A stretch of 64,000 bases of DNA from Bacteroidota bacterium (lineage in GTDB: Bacteria; Bacteroidota; Bacteroidia; Chitinophagales; Chitinophagaceae): positions 62,001-126,000 of the forward strand of contig JADJSG010000003.1 in NCBI GenBank assembly GCA_016711825.1, in the 5' to 3' direction. Shown here in pieces: positions 1-9,272 of this stretch. Within the stretch, counting starts at the first letter, position 1; each line of letters starts with the position of its first letter. The notes beneath the pieces are model-generated. The model searched no databases. It saw nothing but the letters and a program-made list of their open reading frames with translations, and was not told where the DNA came from. The position numbers and the translations under genes were made by a program.

Positions 1-923
1 TAACAGATAGTACTTTGTACAAAATGGGTTTAAGAAACGGCGATAAAATATTGTCTATTGACGGTCATAAAGTGAGTGATTTTGAACATTTACTAAAAAG
101 CATTTTGTTGTCAGAAAATGTGATTACCATTGAAAGAAACCAACAAGTACAGGATTTAAAAGTTCCGATTGATTTGTTGGGTCAATTGATTGAAAATAAA
201 AAGAAAGGAAGAATTTCATTGATAGAACCCCGTAAACCATCTATGGTTTTTTATGTACCTGACACCTCAGATGCGTATAAAGGAGGCCTGAGAAAAAATG
301 ACAAAATCATTGAAATTGACAATACGCCTATTGTATATCATGATGATATTATCAGTGTGTTAAAAGACAAAGCCAATCAATCGGTACAAGTAAAAGTCAA
401 CCGTAATGATTCGATTATCGGCTTAGCATTAAAAATTAATGCCGAATCTAAAATTGGTTTTGTACCTTATGGTTATGATTACTTTCAGATGGATAGCCTT
501 GGGTGGTTAAAAATGGTGATAACCAAATACTCATTTTTTGAATCTATACCTGCTGCTGTATCGAAAGCTAAAGGGGATTTAAATTTTTATGTTGCTCAGT
601 TTAAAAAAATGGGTAATTACAAAACGGGAGCCTACAAAGGGATGGGTGGCTTTAAAGGCATCGCCAATGCCTTTCCGGGTGAATGGAATTGGGAATCTTT
701 TTGGAGTATGACTGCCTTTTTATCTATCGTATTGGCCTTTATGAATTTATTACCCATACCTGCCTTAGATGGTGGACATGTTATGTTTACCTTGTATGAA
801 ATGATTACTCGACGCAAGCCCAATGAAAAATTTCTTGAATATGCTCAAATGGCCGGAATGATATTATTGTTGTTGCTTATGCTATATGCAAACGGGAACG
901 ACTGGTTTGGTTGGGGTAAATAA
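1..923 (+). CDS. rseP: RIP metalloprotease RseP (site-2 protease), C-terminal part
   Basis: The reading frame is open from the first base, so the N-terminus, including the zinc-binding HExxH, lies outside the window. About 306 residues are visible. A first PDZ-like end (MGLRNGDKILSIDG) is followed by a second PDZ domain (around residues 75-140, GGLRKNDKIIEIDN). Then come the conserved GMGGFKGIANAFPGEW stretch, a membrane helix and the third catalytic motif LLPIPALDGGH (around 246-255), whose Asp is a zinc ligand in the family. A last hydrophobic helix ends the protein. It is an inner-membrane protease that cuts transmembrane anti-sigma factors and signal-peptide remnants. TTG at position 15 is only an in-frame codon, not the start. 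The downstream gene is on the opposite strand and convergent. Confidence 0.93.
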   Translation, partial: TDSTLYKMGLRNGDKILSIDGHKVSDFEHLLKSILLSENVITIERNQQVQDLKVPIDLLGQLIENKKKGRISLIEPRKPSMVFYVPDTSDAYKGGLRKNDKIIEIDNTPIVYHDDIISVLKDKANQSVQVKVNRNDSIIGLALKINAESKIGFVPYGYDYFQMDSLGWLKMVITKYSFFESIPAAVSKAKGDLNFYVAQFKKMGNYKTGAYKGMGGFKGIANAFPGEWNWESFWSMTAFLSIVLAFMNLLPIPALDGGHVMFTLYEMITRRKPNEKFLEYAQMAGMILLLLLMLYANGNDWFGWGK

Positions 924-1005
924 GGACTGCTGATTGATGCTTATGTTTACTTTTAAATAGCATTTCATTGATATTTAAATGCTCATCATTTATCTAAAGC
1001 ATTCA

Positions 1006-1503
1006 TTATGATTTTCTCTTTTTTAAAATAAGACTATCCGCTGGATAAGTGTTTTTTAATAGATCCATTTGAGCTTTAGCCCAATTGATTAAAATCGTTC
1101 GCTGATTGTCTGTAAGATTTGCTTCTTTGTGCAATCCAAGATAAGTATAAGAGGCCAATGGCATTTCTTTTTCTTCCAGCATTTCAATGGTTTCTTCAAA
1201 CTTATGATTTTGACGCGCTATAGATAAATGTGTGAATTCAGAAAAATTTAAATGTTCTTTTCCTTCAACCACATGTTCATTTAAAAACCATGCAGAAGGC
1301 TGTATTTCAGCATACCATGGATAAGCAGTTTTGTTGCTATGGCAATCATAACAAGCGTTTTTTAATAGGGTATTGACTTCGTCTGGAATGGTATATTTTT
1401 TGGAAAGATGGTAGGTATTGTTGTCAGAAACATTTTTTGCGGGTCTAACAAATTGAATGGCTATAAAAATGAGTAATAATCCAATAAAAATTTTCTTGAG
1501 CAT
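1006..1503 (-). CDS. Heme-binding domain protein (c-type cytochrome-like, Haem_bd family)
   Basis: This 165-residue protein has an N-terminal membrane anchor (residues 1-20) and a single c-type heme site, ACYDCH, at about 50-55. The family pattern follows (SNKTAYPWYAEIQPSAWF), and a later EMPLASY segment is a candidate for the distal Met ligand. Proteins of this kind are periplasmic, anchored to the inner membrane and carry one heme; their electron partners are usually unknown. It is monocistronic, convergent with rseP, with 121 bases to the receptor gene upstream. The assignment rests on the CxxCH and surrounding family residues. The function beyond heme binding is not known. Confidence 0.75.
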   Translation of the reverse strand: MLKKIFIGLLLIFIAIQFVRPAKNVSDNNTYHLSKKYTIPDEVNTLLKNACYDCHSNKTAYPWYAEIQPSAWFLNEHVVEGKEHLNFSEFTHLSIARQNHKFEETIEMLEEKEMPLASYTYLGLHKEANLTDNQRTILINWAKAQMDLLKNTYPADSLILKKRKS

Positions 1504-1624
1504 CTTGTGAAGTATTTTAATTGGTTGAAATTACAAATAATATTTTTCAACTGCATGGTTTTTATTTTTTAAAGTTTAACCTTAAACCATTTTTTAAAAA
1601 AACTACCCCAAAATGTTTATAGTT

Positions 1625-4048
1625 TTACTTCCCTTTAATTCTGCTATTTTCACTATCTGCACCAGATTTTCGGTCTCGTTGACGCTCTACCTGATTGCTA
1701 CCAAAACGATAAGAAACATTGAGTCGCAATTGTCGACTTTCATAATTACCGTTGGCATCTACATATAAGCCTGAGAAATTACTAATAGCATACCATCGTT
1801 GGGTTTTAAACACGTCAGACAAGCTCAACTTTGCCGTCAATTTCTTTTTCATAAATGTTTTCTGCATTCCGAGGTCTAAGCTGCCCATTGGTTTTAATTT
1901 GAAAGTACCGCCCCAATAGTTTGGACCACTATACCATCCTGATATATTGACTGAAAAATCATTGGGTAAAGTGAATGTATTGTCAGCATATAAGGTATAG
2001 GTATAATACTGATTGCTTAATTTTCTACCTTCAAAATCAGCTTGTAACTGATTGTAGTTTGCATTGATGTTAGCCATAACCATCCACCATTTTTTAACCG
2101 GCACTGGAAAAGAAATATTAATACCCGCTATATCCATTGTGGCAAAGTTTTTTTGGGTAACATATGTACGCGAAAACTCAGTGGTATCGGTGGTTTGCAT
2201 AAACATATCCCGCACATGACTATAGCTTAACGAAGTAGTAAAGTATTGCATAAATGTGTGTGTCAGATCAAGTGTATTGGTGTATTGTGGACGTAGAAAA
2301 GCATTTCCTTTTTCGTAGGTAAGTTCGTCTAACTTAATTTCAAAGGGATTTAAATCTTGATAGTTTGGTCGGTCTATACGTCTGCTATAAGTAATTCCTA
2401 ATTGGTGTTTAGCATTGATGGTATAAGAAAAACCTGCACTTGGAAAGAAATTTAAATATTCGCGTTCTACGGTGTCGTCATTTTGTGGGGTAGCGCTGCT
2501 GAGCATCCCTTTTGAATGGGTATGTTCGGCTCTAATACCCATTTGTATCGAAAGTTTATTGAATGCTCTGGAAAAGTTGAGATAGGCAGCATTGACATTT
2601 TCCTTATATAAAAATCGATTTGTTCTATTCACATTTAAAGTATCCAGATTATTGATTACATCATAAAATTGAAAATCATTGTCTGTATTTACCAGAGCTG
2701 ATTTGATACCAACCCCAAGTTTACCTTTCATTAAATTTTGTTCATAATCAGCCTTTCCTGAGTAGATGTGTATATTGTTTGCTGTATTGCTTTTGTAAAT
2801 AGCTTCACTTGTTACGGCTGTTTCATCTTGATTCCAGTAAAAATTGGGCTGATAGCTTCTGCCTTTACTACTGAAATTGCCATAATCCACATCAATGTTT
2901 AATGAATGTCCACTTGTATCTTCAAATTTATAATTTAAGTTGGCGTTTCCATTTTTACGAGTGATTGGAATTTTATTAGTAGCCTTCATCACCTGATTGT
3001 AAGGTGCGTTTGCAGGGCCTATGAGTGTTTTGCTTTCGCTGTTAAAATCGCCCGTACTTGACATGCCATTGACCATAATACCAATCACATTTTTTGCATT
3101 GAGATAATAATCTACACCAGCCTTTAGGGAATGATTGATGCCATCGCTGACATTTTCTGATTTGAAGTTGTAGGTATAGTTATTTTGCGTTCGATCAAAA
3201 TTTTGGAAGTTGAAATCTTTGCCATTATTTAAGCTGTAATTACCAAAAACATTCACTTTTTTACTTCGGTTATTCAGGCTCAGTCCAAGGTTTTGCTTAA
3301 AGTATTTTCCTTGTGCAATTCCAAGGTTGACATTTCCATTGGTGCCAAATTTTTTGTTCTTTTTCAACTTAATATTAATGATACCTGCATTACCTGATGC
3401 ATCATATTTCGCTGATGGGTTTGCAATCAGTTCGATGCTTTCTATATTATTTGATTGCATGTTTTTCAACATGGCGGCAAGGTCTTTATTATCCATATAG
3501 GTTGGCTTCCCATCAATATAAATCAGTACATTGTTTTTTCCACGCATTTCTACATTGTCATCTTTGTCTACCCGCACACCAGGGCATTTGCGAAGCAATT
3601 CAAGTGCATTGGTACCTGAAGCATTGATACTTTGTTCTACATTAAAAACAGTTTTATCGGCTTTTACTTCAATCATTGGTTTTTTTGCCAATACCTTTAC
3701 TTCTTTCAAAGCCATTTCACTTACGCTTAAAGCAATGTTGTGTATTACATCTGCATCATTGATTACGATCACTGGAGAATAATATTTTTTATATCCAATA
3801 TTGGTAGAACTAATGATATATTCTCCATTGGCAACTTCGTCAAACTGATATTCTCCTTTGTCATTGCTTACATCGCCTTTTACAAGACTTGAATCCTGAC
3901 TCTTTAGGAGTAAAACACTCACAAAAGAAGCTGGTTTTTTATCTTTATCCGTTACCACACCTGCAATATGGTGAGGCGTTCCAATGGCTATGAAAGAGGA
4001 CAATGTCATGACTGTAAAAAGCCCTAAGAAAAAAGTATAAGGTTTCAA
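1625..4048 (-). CDS. Outer-membrane TonB-dependent receptor-like beta-barrel protein
   Basis: The 807-residue protein starts with a signal peptide (about 1-25). A carboxypeptidase-regulatory-like beta-sandwich follows (about 28-110, IAGVVTDKDKKPASFVSVLL), then a plug domain (about 130-225, with LLRKCPGVRVDKDDNVEMRG and VLIYIDGKPTYM) and a long barrel of the OMP_b-brl_3 kind. It ends in a charged tail (RQRDRKSGADSENSRIKGK) after the last strand RLNVSYRFG. Such receptors import or bind ligands at the outer membrane, or are autotransport-type barrels of unknown substrate. There is no SusD partner next to it, so it is not a classic SusCD pair. A long non-coding region precedes it on the minus strand. 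Confidence 0.85.
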   Translation of the reverse strand: MKPYTFFLGLFTVMTLSSFIAIGTPHHIAGVVTDKDKKPASFVSVLLLKSQDSSLVKGDVSNDKGEYQFDEVANGEYIISSTNIGYKKYYSPVIVINDADVIHNIALSVSEMALKEVKVLAKKPMIEVKADKTVFNVEQSINASGTNALELLRKCPGVRVDKDDNVEMRGKNNVLIYIDGKPTYMDNKDLAAMLKNMQSNNIESIELIANPSAKYDASGNAGIINIKLKKNKKFGTNGNVNLGIAQGKYFKQNLGLSLNNRSKKVNVFGNYSLNNGKDFNFQNFDRTQNNYTYNFKSENVSDGINHSLKAGVDYYLNAKNVIGIMVNGMSSTGDFNSESKTLIGPANAPYNQVMKATNKIPITRKNGNANLNYKFEDTSGHSLNIDVDYGNFSSKGRSYQPNFYWNQDETAVTSEAIYKSNTANNIHIYSGKADYEQNLMKGKLGVGIKSALVNTDNDFQFYDVINNLDTLNVNRTNRFLYKENVNAAYLNFSRAFNKLSIQMGIRAEHTHSKGMLSSATPQNDDTVEREYLNFFPSAGFSYTINAKHQLGITYSRRIDRPNYQDLNPFEIKLDELTYEKGNAFLRPQYTNTLDLTHTFMQYFTTSLSYSHVRDMFMQTTDTTEFSRTYVTQKNFATMDIAGINISFPVPVKKWWMVMANINANYNQLQADFEGRKLSNQYYTYTLYADNTFTLPNDFSVNISGWYSGPNYWGGTFKLKPMGSLDLGMQKTFMKKKLTAKLSLSDVFKTQRWYAISNFSGLYVDANGNYESRQLRLNVSYRFGSNQVERQRDRKSGADSENSRIKGK

Positions 4049-4921
4049 ATGATTTCTATTTTGAAGCGAAAGTATACTCCGTATGCATACTATATTAATG
4101 GCTTTCCATGAATGGAAAAAAATAAATGTCCATTGGCAAATTTTGATATTTTTTTTAGTTACAAAATGAATGAATAATGTTGCTTGTAATAATTTTAGTT
4201 TATTGGCTTTGAATATTTCATTGAAGGTAATAGTTCATGCAATGTTGATCCTGTAACGCCCTTTCAAACTTGTCTAAGATGAAAAAATACGTTTATTTGT
4301 ATTTACTGTAGAAGGGTAGTTTGGATCAAAGGGACCTATTAATGCAATGCAAGTTGAGTACTTTGAAAGTATAAACTTTCAGTGTGTATTTTTTAAATTT
4401 AATTTATGCAAAGAGAAAATTTCGTATCAATAGGTAAGTGAGGTTTGGCAAAGAGGATTGTCAACTTTTATCTTTGATTATTTGTTTACTTATTCTTATG
4501 TAAAAATAATTTTAAAACACTTTTTTATACAGACAACACATTAAAAATTGACCAATTGTTATTCGTTTAAGTGCAATAAGCGTTGATAGTAAACCGATAT
4601 TTTTCAAACAACATCCTAAATACATTTTGTATAAGTTGTCAAAGTCAAATGTGAATAAATGAATCTGTTTGCGTAAATTATCTGGATAGGGATGTTTTAT
4701 ATTTAGTAAAAAAACATTCTATCCCTATCATCTTATTTTCATACCTAAACACCTATTTTACCTTCACCATTTATTTGTTTATTAAAACAATAAACGGTCT
4801 CGAATTTTGACAAAATCTCTTTTCTCCAAAGATGAATGATTCACTATTTTAAAAATAATCTTAAGGGCAAATTTTCAAATTCCATATTTAAATACTAACT
4901 TTAAATCATAATTCAGAAGAT
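4049..4921. other. 873-nt non-coding divergent intergenic region
   Basis: This is the longest gap in the window, between the receptor gene (leftward) and the formate dehydrogenase gene (rightward). It is very AT-rich and I see no convincing ORF. It holds a short hairpin (GAAAGT-ataa-ACTTTC near 4367-4382) and the larger inverted repeat annotated separately at 4685-4729. It probably carries both promoters. No tRNA-like or rRNA-like segment was recognised. Confidence 0.6.
4685..4729. repeat. Imperfect inverted repeat upstream of formate dehydrogenase gene
   Basis: The left arm GATAGGGATGTTTT (4685-4698) faces the right arm AAAACATTCTATCCCTATC (4711-4729). The arms pair over GATAGGGAT/ATCCCTATC and GTTTT/AAAAC, with five unpaired bases in the right arm and an AT-rich loop. 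There is no T-run directly after it on either strand. It lies about 190 bases before the formate dehydrogenase start, so an operator or a leader hairpin is more likely than a terminator. Confidence 0.5.
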
Positions 4922-7693
4922 ATGTTTGAAACTTCCAAGCCTATGTTAGGCATTGACTTAAACAATACCGTAAAATCGAAAATTGCTTATATTGATGATG
5001 TGCCTTACTCACTCATTCCTGGCGAAACAATCCTGTCTTTTGTCAGACGAAACTTAGGTGGCGATTTAGTGCCTACCTTATGTGATGCACCCAACTTAGA
5101 TCCATTTGGAAGCTGTCGTGTTTGTAGTGTGGATGTGGCATTGGTGCAAAATGGAAATGCCAAAGCCATGGCTTCATGCCATACACCCGTTATGGAAAAT
5201 GCCTATATTTATCCAACAAGCAAACGAATTCAAAAGCTTAGAAAAAATATCATTGAGCTGGTATTGACCGATCATCCGCTTGATTGTTTAACCTGTGAAG
5301 TCAATAATAATTGTGAACTTCAACATGTGGCAGCCCAGGTGGGTGTTCGCGATGTGCGTTACCCCGATGGTAAAACGCATCTCGATCGAAAAAAAGATTT
5401 GAGCCATCCTTACATGACAAGTGATATGAGTAAATGCATCAACTGTTTTAGATGTGTGCGCGCCTGCGATGAAGTACAAGGCCAATTTGTGCTGAGCATG
5501 GCAGGTCGTGGGTTTGATAGTCATATTGTAAAAGGAACCGAACAAACATTTTTTGAAAGTGATTGTGTGAGCTGTGGTGCATGTGCACAAGCTTGTCCCA
5601 CAAGTGCCATCAGCGATGTGTTTGAAAGCAAAAGCATTGTAGCCAAGGAAAAAACACGTACTGTATGTACTTATTGTGGTGTCGGTTGCAATCTGGAAGT
5701 AGCCACCATCAATGGCGCTATCAAAAGCATTCAAGCACCTTATGATGCAGCAGTGAATGCAGGCCATACTTGCTTAAAAGGACGTTATGCCTTCCAGTTT
5801 TATAATCATCCGGAAAGATTACGTACCCCACTCATCAAAAAAGAGGGAGAATTTGTAACAGCTACATGGGAAGAAGCTTATGACTTTATTGCTGATAAAC
5901 TCAATGAGGTAAAAGCCAAGTATGGGGCGGATGCCATTGGCGGTATCTCATCTGCACGTTGTACCAATGAAGAGAATTATTTAATGCAGAAATTTATCCG
6001 TACCGTCATTGGAACCAATAATATTGATAGTTGTGCTCGGGTTTGTCATTCACCTACTGCATTAGGTATGCAACGAACTTTTGGCACAGGAGCTGCCACC
6101 AACTCAGTGATTGATATACAATATACTGATTGTATCATGGTGATTGGTGCTAACCCCACCGATGGTCATCCTGTGACAGGAGCTAAACTTAAACAGTTTG
6201 CGATGAAAGGCAAACCGTCTATAGTGATTGACCCACGCAGAACTGAAATGGCTAATTATGCAACTTATCACTTGCAATTAAAACCAGGTACCAATGTGGC
6301 TTTACTCAATATGATGTTGTATTACATCATACAAGAGCAATTAGAAGATCAATCATTTATTGAATCCAGAACTGCTGGCTATGAAGATTTTAAACAACAT
6401 GTACTCGCCTTCGATATCAACGAATTAGAAGCAATCACAGGGGTTGATAAAGCATTGGTGCGTCAAGCAGCAATAGCTTATGCCTCTGCTCCCAATGCCA
6501 TGAGTTTTCATGGTTTGGGTGTTACTGAACATTCACAGGGAACGTTTACCGTAATGTTGATTGCTGATTTGGCAATGATCACAGGTAATATCGGTAGAAG
6601 AGGGGTAGGGGTAAATCCTTTACGCGGACAAAATAATGTACAAGGAGCTGCAGATATGGGTTGTCAACCACATCAAGGTGCTGGCTATTATGATGTGACT
6701 AATCCGGAATATCATGCTAAATATGAATCCTTTTATGGTGTATCATTGCCCAATTATATTGGGTTGAAAATACCTCAAATGTATGATGCTGCCATAGATG
6801 GAAAATTTAAAGCGTTGTGGTTGATGGGTGAAGACAATGTACAAACAGACCCCAATACCAATAAAGTAAAAGAGGCCTTGAATAAACTTGATTTGTTGGT
6901 GGTGCAGGAATTGTTTATGACCGAAACGGCTAAGATGGCCCATGTAATATTACCAGCAGCGTCATTTTTAGAAAAAAGCGGCACTTTTACCAATGGCGAA
7001 CGTAGAATACAACGAGTGCAAAAAGTGGTTGAGCCAATAGCGGGTACTAAAACAGATGGGCAGATTATGGTTGAAATCATGAATAAAATGGGGGGGCATG
7101 AAAAAGATTATGACCCTAAACATTTATTAGAAGAAATTTCGCAAATCGTTCCTTTTTTTGCCGGTGTTAAATGGGATGAACTTGGTGAAAACGGTAAACA
7201 ATGGCCTGTATTAACAGATGGTTCAGACACAGAAATCTTACATATTGATAGTTTTAAAATGGGTAAAGGACAGTTTAAAAAAGCCACCTGGCAAGAGTCT
7301 ACTGAATTGACCGATCATAAAAAAGATTTCCCATTTATATTGACAACCAATCGTGAACTTGAACATTATAATTGTGGCGCACAAACACGAAGAACAGGCA
7401 ACGCAGATATACTTTTAACCGATACCTTAATGATACATCCGATGGATGCTGCAAACCATATGATTGAAAATGGCGATATGGTATGTATTGAAAGTGCAAG
7501 AGGAAAAATAGATGTGAAAGCAAAAATTACCGATGAAGTGAAACCAGGCATTTTATCTTCTACGTTTCATTACCCTGAAGTGAGTATGAATATTCTTACA
7601 AGCTCTGTAACCGATACAGATGCCTTATGTCCTGAATATAAAGTATGTGCTGTGAGAATTAGAAAGAGTAAAGGGAAGTACAAACTGGTCTGA
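4922..7693 (+). CDS. Formate dehydrogenase alpha subunit (molybdopterin, NuoG-like N-terminus)
   Basis: The 923-residue protein starts with a [2Fe-2S] ferredoxin domain (Cys54, 65, 68, 86). A NuoG-type His-Cys3 [4Fe-4S] segment follows (His118, Cys122, 125, 131), then two bacterial ferredoxin clusters (Cys172/175/178/182 and 215/218/221/225) and the Mo-domain [4Fe-4S] motif (Cys249, 252, 256, 284). The molybdopterin oxidoreductase body and C-terminal dinucleotide-binding domain complete it. The signature CARVCHSPTALG places Cys375-His376 where formate dehydrogenases carry Sec/Cys-His. This suggests a cytoplasmic, NAD-linked or ferredoxin-linked enzyme. No beta or gamma subunit, FdhD or Moco gene is nearby, so the partner must be encoded elsewhere. 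No Tat signal is present. Confidence 0.88.
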   Translation: MFETSKPMLGIDLNNTVKSKIAYIDDVPYSLIPGETILSFVRRNLGGDLVPTLCDAPNLDPFGSCRVCSVDVALVQNGNAKAMASCHTPVMENAYIYPTSKRIQKLRKNIIELVLTDHPLDCLTCEVNNNCELQHVAAQVGVRDVRYPDGKTHLDRKKDLSHPYMTSDMSKCINCFRCVRACDEVQGQFVLSMAGRGFDSHIVKGTEQTFFESDCVSCGACAQACPTSAISDVFESKSIVAKEKTRTVCTYCGVGCNLEVATINGAIKSIQAPYDAAVNAGHTCLKGRYAFQFYNHPERLRTPLIKKEGEFVTATWEEAYDFIADKLNEVKAKYGADAIGGISSARCTNEENYLMQKFIRTVIGTNNIDSCARVCHSPTALGMQRTFGTGAATNSVIDIQYTDCIMVIGANPTDGHPVTGAKLKQFAMKGKPSIVIDPRRTEMANYATYHLQLKPGTNVALLNMMLYYIIQEQLEDQSFIESRTAGYEDFKQHVLAFDINELEAITGVDKALVRQAAIAYASAPNAMSFHGLGVTEHSQGTFTVMLIADLAMITGNIGRRGVGVNPLRGQNNVQGAADMGCQPHQGAGYYDVTNPEYHAKYESFYGVSLPNYIGLKIPQMYDAAIDGKFKALWLMGEDNVQTDPNTNKVKEALNKLDLLVVQELFMTETAKMAHVILPAASFLEKSGTFTNGERRIQRVQKVVEPIAGTKTDGQIMVEIMNKMGGHEKDYDPKHLLEEISQIVPFFAGVKWDELGENGKQWPVLTDGSDTEILHIDSFKMGKGQFKKATWQESTELTDHKKDFPFILTTNRELEHYNCGAQTRRTGNADILLTDTLMIHPMDAANHMIENGDMVCIESARGKIDVKAKITDEVKPGILSSTFHYPEVSMNILTSSVTDTDALCPEYKVCAVRIRKSKGKYKLV

Positions 7694-7737
7694 GTTGTGA
7701 AGTAGATTTTTACTGAGTTATATGATGCTTCGATAGT

Positions 7738-8334
7738 TTATAATATTCGATAACAAAGATTGAATGCCATACGCATATCTCCATATCCTGATTTAAACTT
7801 TGCAGGTTCTACCACTTTGTTTGTATAGTACACATCTTGTTGTCGAAGATAATACCCACCCCCTATACCCATATTGTATTCTATGGCAAAACGTTTGTTT
7901 AACTGCAAAACACAACTGGTGCCCATGCCAAAACGAAGTGCATGACCTGTGAAATCTCTGCCTAAATCATTGATATCAAACAAAAAATTTGAACCCTTGA
8001 TTTCTTGGTCATAAATGCATCGTTTTATATATCCAGTATAAGCTAACATTCGCAATTTAAATTTATTGTTTTTTGTACCAACTAATTGATAAAAATAATC
8101 AATGGTGATAGTTTGAAACGAATAGGTGGGTCTCTGACCATCACCCGGATGAAAAAAGGTAAGTCCAGATGAGAAATGGGTAGCCATACTATGTTTCGAT
8201 ATTAAATGGGCTTCAATATCCAGGCTGGGTCTGGCCAGAATCCAATTGAGGGTATTGGTTTTAATGCTTAATTTTTGTGCTATACCATTCAACGTAATAC
8301 CCATAAGCAATAAGGTAGTTAGAGCTATTTTCAT
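7738..8334 (-). CDS. Conserved hypothetical exported protein, probable small outer-membrane barrel
   Basis: This 198-residue protein has a clear signal peptide (MKIALTTLLLMGITLNGIAQ, about 1-20). The remainder alternates polar and aromatic residues with Gly-rich turns, such as YNMGIGGGYYLRQQ. It ends in YGDMRMAFNLCYRIL, like a last beta-strand of a barrel. I do not recognise a family. It converges with formate dehydrogenase (44 bases apart) and is divergent from the T9SS gene at 8525. Confidence 0.6.
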   Translation of the reverse strand: MKIALTTLLLMGITLNGIAQKLSIKTNTLNWILARPSLDIEAHLISKHSMATHFSSGLTFFHPGDGQRPTYSFQTITIDYFYQLVGTKNNKFKLRMLAYTGYIKRCIYDQEIKGSNFLFDINDLGRDFTGHALRFGMGTSCVLQLNKRFAIEYNMGIGGGYYLRQQDVYYTNKVVEPAKFKSGYGDMRMAFNLCYRIL

Positions 8335-8524
8335 TGACCAAATTTACAACAATCCATTGAGTTATCGAATGAGTGCATCTTCATTCCTATGCATTGTTTA
8401 CTTGGTGATAAAAAAATGGAATGGTTTTTTTAGAATTTGTTTTTATGTATGAGAATGACTTTTTCATGACAAAAACCAACTAACTTACAATACCTTTGGG
8501 GCGTCTTATATAAAAAATAATATC

Positions 8525-9220
8525 ATGAAAAAACTATATTTACTCTTAATGATGAGTTTCTCATACATTGCCCAAGCGCAGATTGTAAACTTAACACCAC
8601 AAGCAGCTTCTACATTAATCAATACCAATACCACGATTCCAATGGGGGGCAACTTTAAAACGTATATCGTTTGTAGTGGTAATACATTGACATATCAGGA
8701 AAATAGCACGATGGATACAATTGTATTGATGCCAGGTGCGACTTTAAAAATTGATAGTGTCTATAGTTATGGCTATTCTAAGATATATGCAAAAGCTGGT
8801 AGCATTGTAGATATTAACTTCAAACAAGTTGGGTCTCTTATTTATGAAGCAGGCGTTACCATTCAAGATACCAATGTAGGTCCGCCTTCCTTTTTTATGG
8901 GTGCGCAACAAGTCACTACAATCAATGTATCGTATGCCAATTTACCTGGAGGTATCGGGTGCACGCCTACTGGTTTAACACCAGTAAATACAAATCAATC
9001 GTTGATAAGCCTATACAACAATGATCATCATTTATATATCAAAAATGCAACAACAAAAGATGGCCGTTTTCAAATAATAAATCCAATAGGCGCAATTGTA
9101 AAAGAATGGCATCATGGAAATGTAACTGAAACAATAGATATCAGCTCGCTTCCAAAGGGTGTATATTTTGTAAGATGGATGCTAAATGGTGAAGTGGGTG
9201 CCATGTCTTTTTTGAAATAA
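8525..9220 (+). CDS. Small T9SS type A sorting domain-containing secreted protein
   Basis: The 231-residue protein has a signal peptide (about 1-19, ending AQAQ). A middle region of about 120 residues looks like a short beta-helix or adhesive-type fold (repeated V-D-S-V and I-Y-A-K-A-G patterns). A C-terminal sorting tail of about 75 residues ends with IDISSLPKGVYFVRWMLNG and then VGAMSFLK, the T9SS pattern. It should cross the outer membrane through the type IX system and remain on the surface or be released. A TACCTTTG box (8491-8498) lies 26 bases before the ATG and may be its promoter -7 element, although no matching -33 box is seen. The specific role is unknown. Confidence 0.7.
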   Translation: MKKLYLLLMMSFSYIAQAQIVNLTPQAASTLINTNTTIPMGGNFKTYIVCSGNTLTYQENSTMDTIVLMPGATLKIDSVYSYGYSKIYAKAGSIVDINFKQVGSLIYEAGVTIQDTNVGPPSFFMGAQQVTTINVSYANLPGGIGCTPTGLTPVNTNQSLISLYNNDHHLYIKNATTKDGRFQIINPIGAIVKEWHHGNVTETIDISSLPKGVYFVRWMLNGEVGAMSFLK

Positions 9221-9272
9221 GACCTTTTGTGAATTTCCGTATAAAATGTTTGAAAATCCTAAATTATTGGGT

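Noticed and set aside
959..983. AGCATTT/AAATGCT inverted repeat after rseP as a terminator
   Set aside because: The arms are only 7 bp and AT-rich, the loop is 11 nt, and no T-run follows.
5288..5767. 159-codon open frame on the minus strand inside formate dehydrogenase
   Set aside because: It is a shadow of the cysteine-rich Fe-S coding frame. It has no signal, motif or start context of its own.
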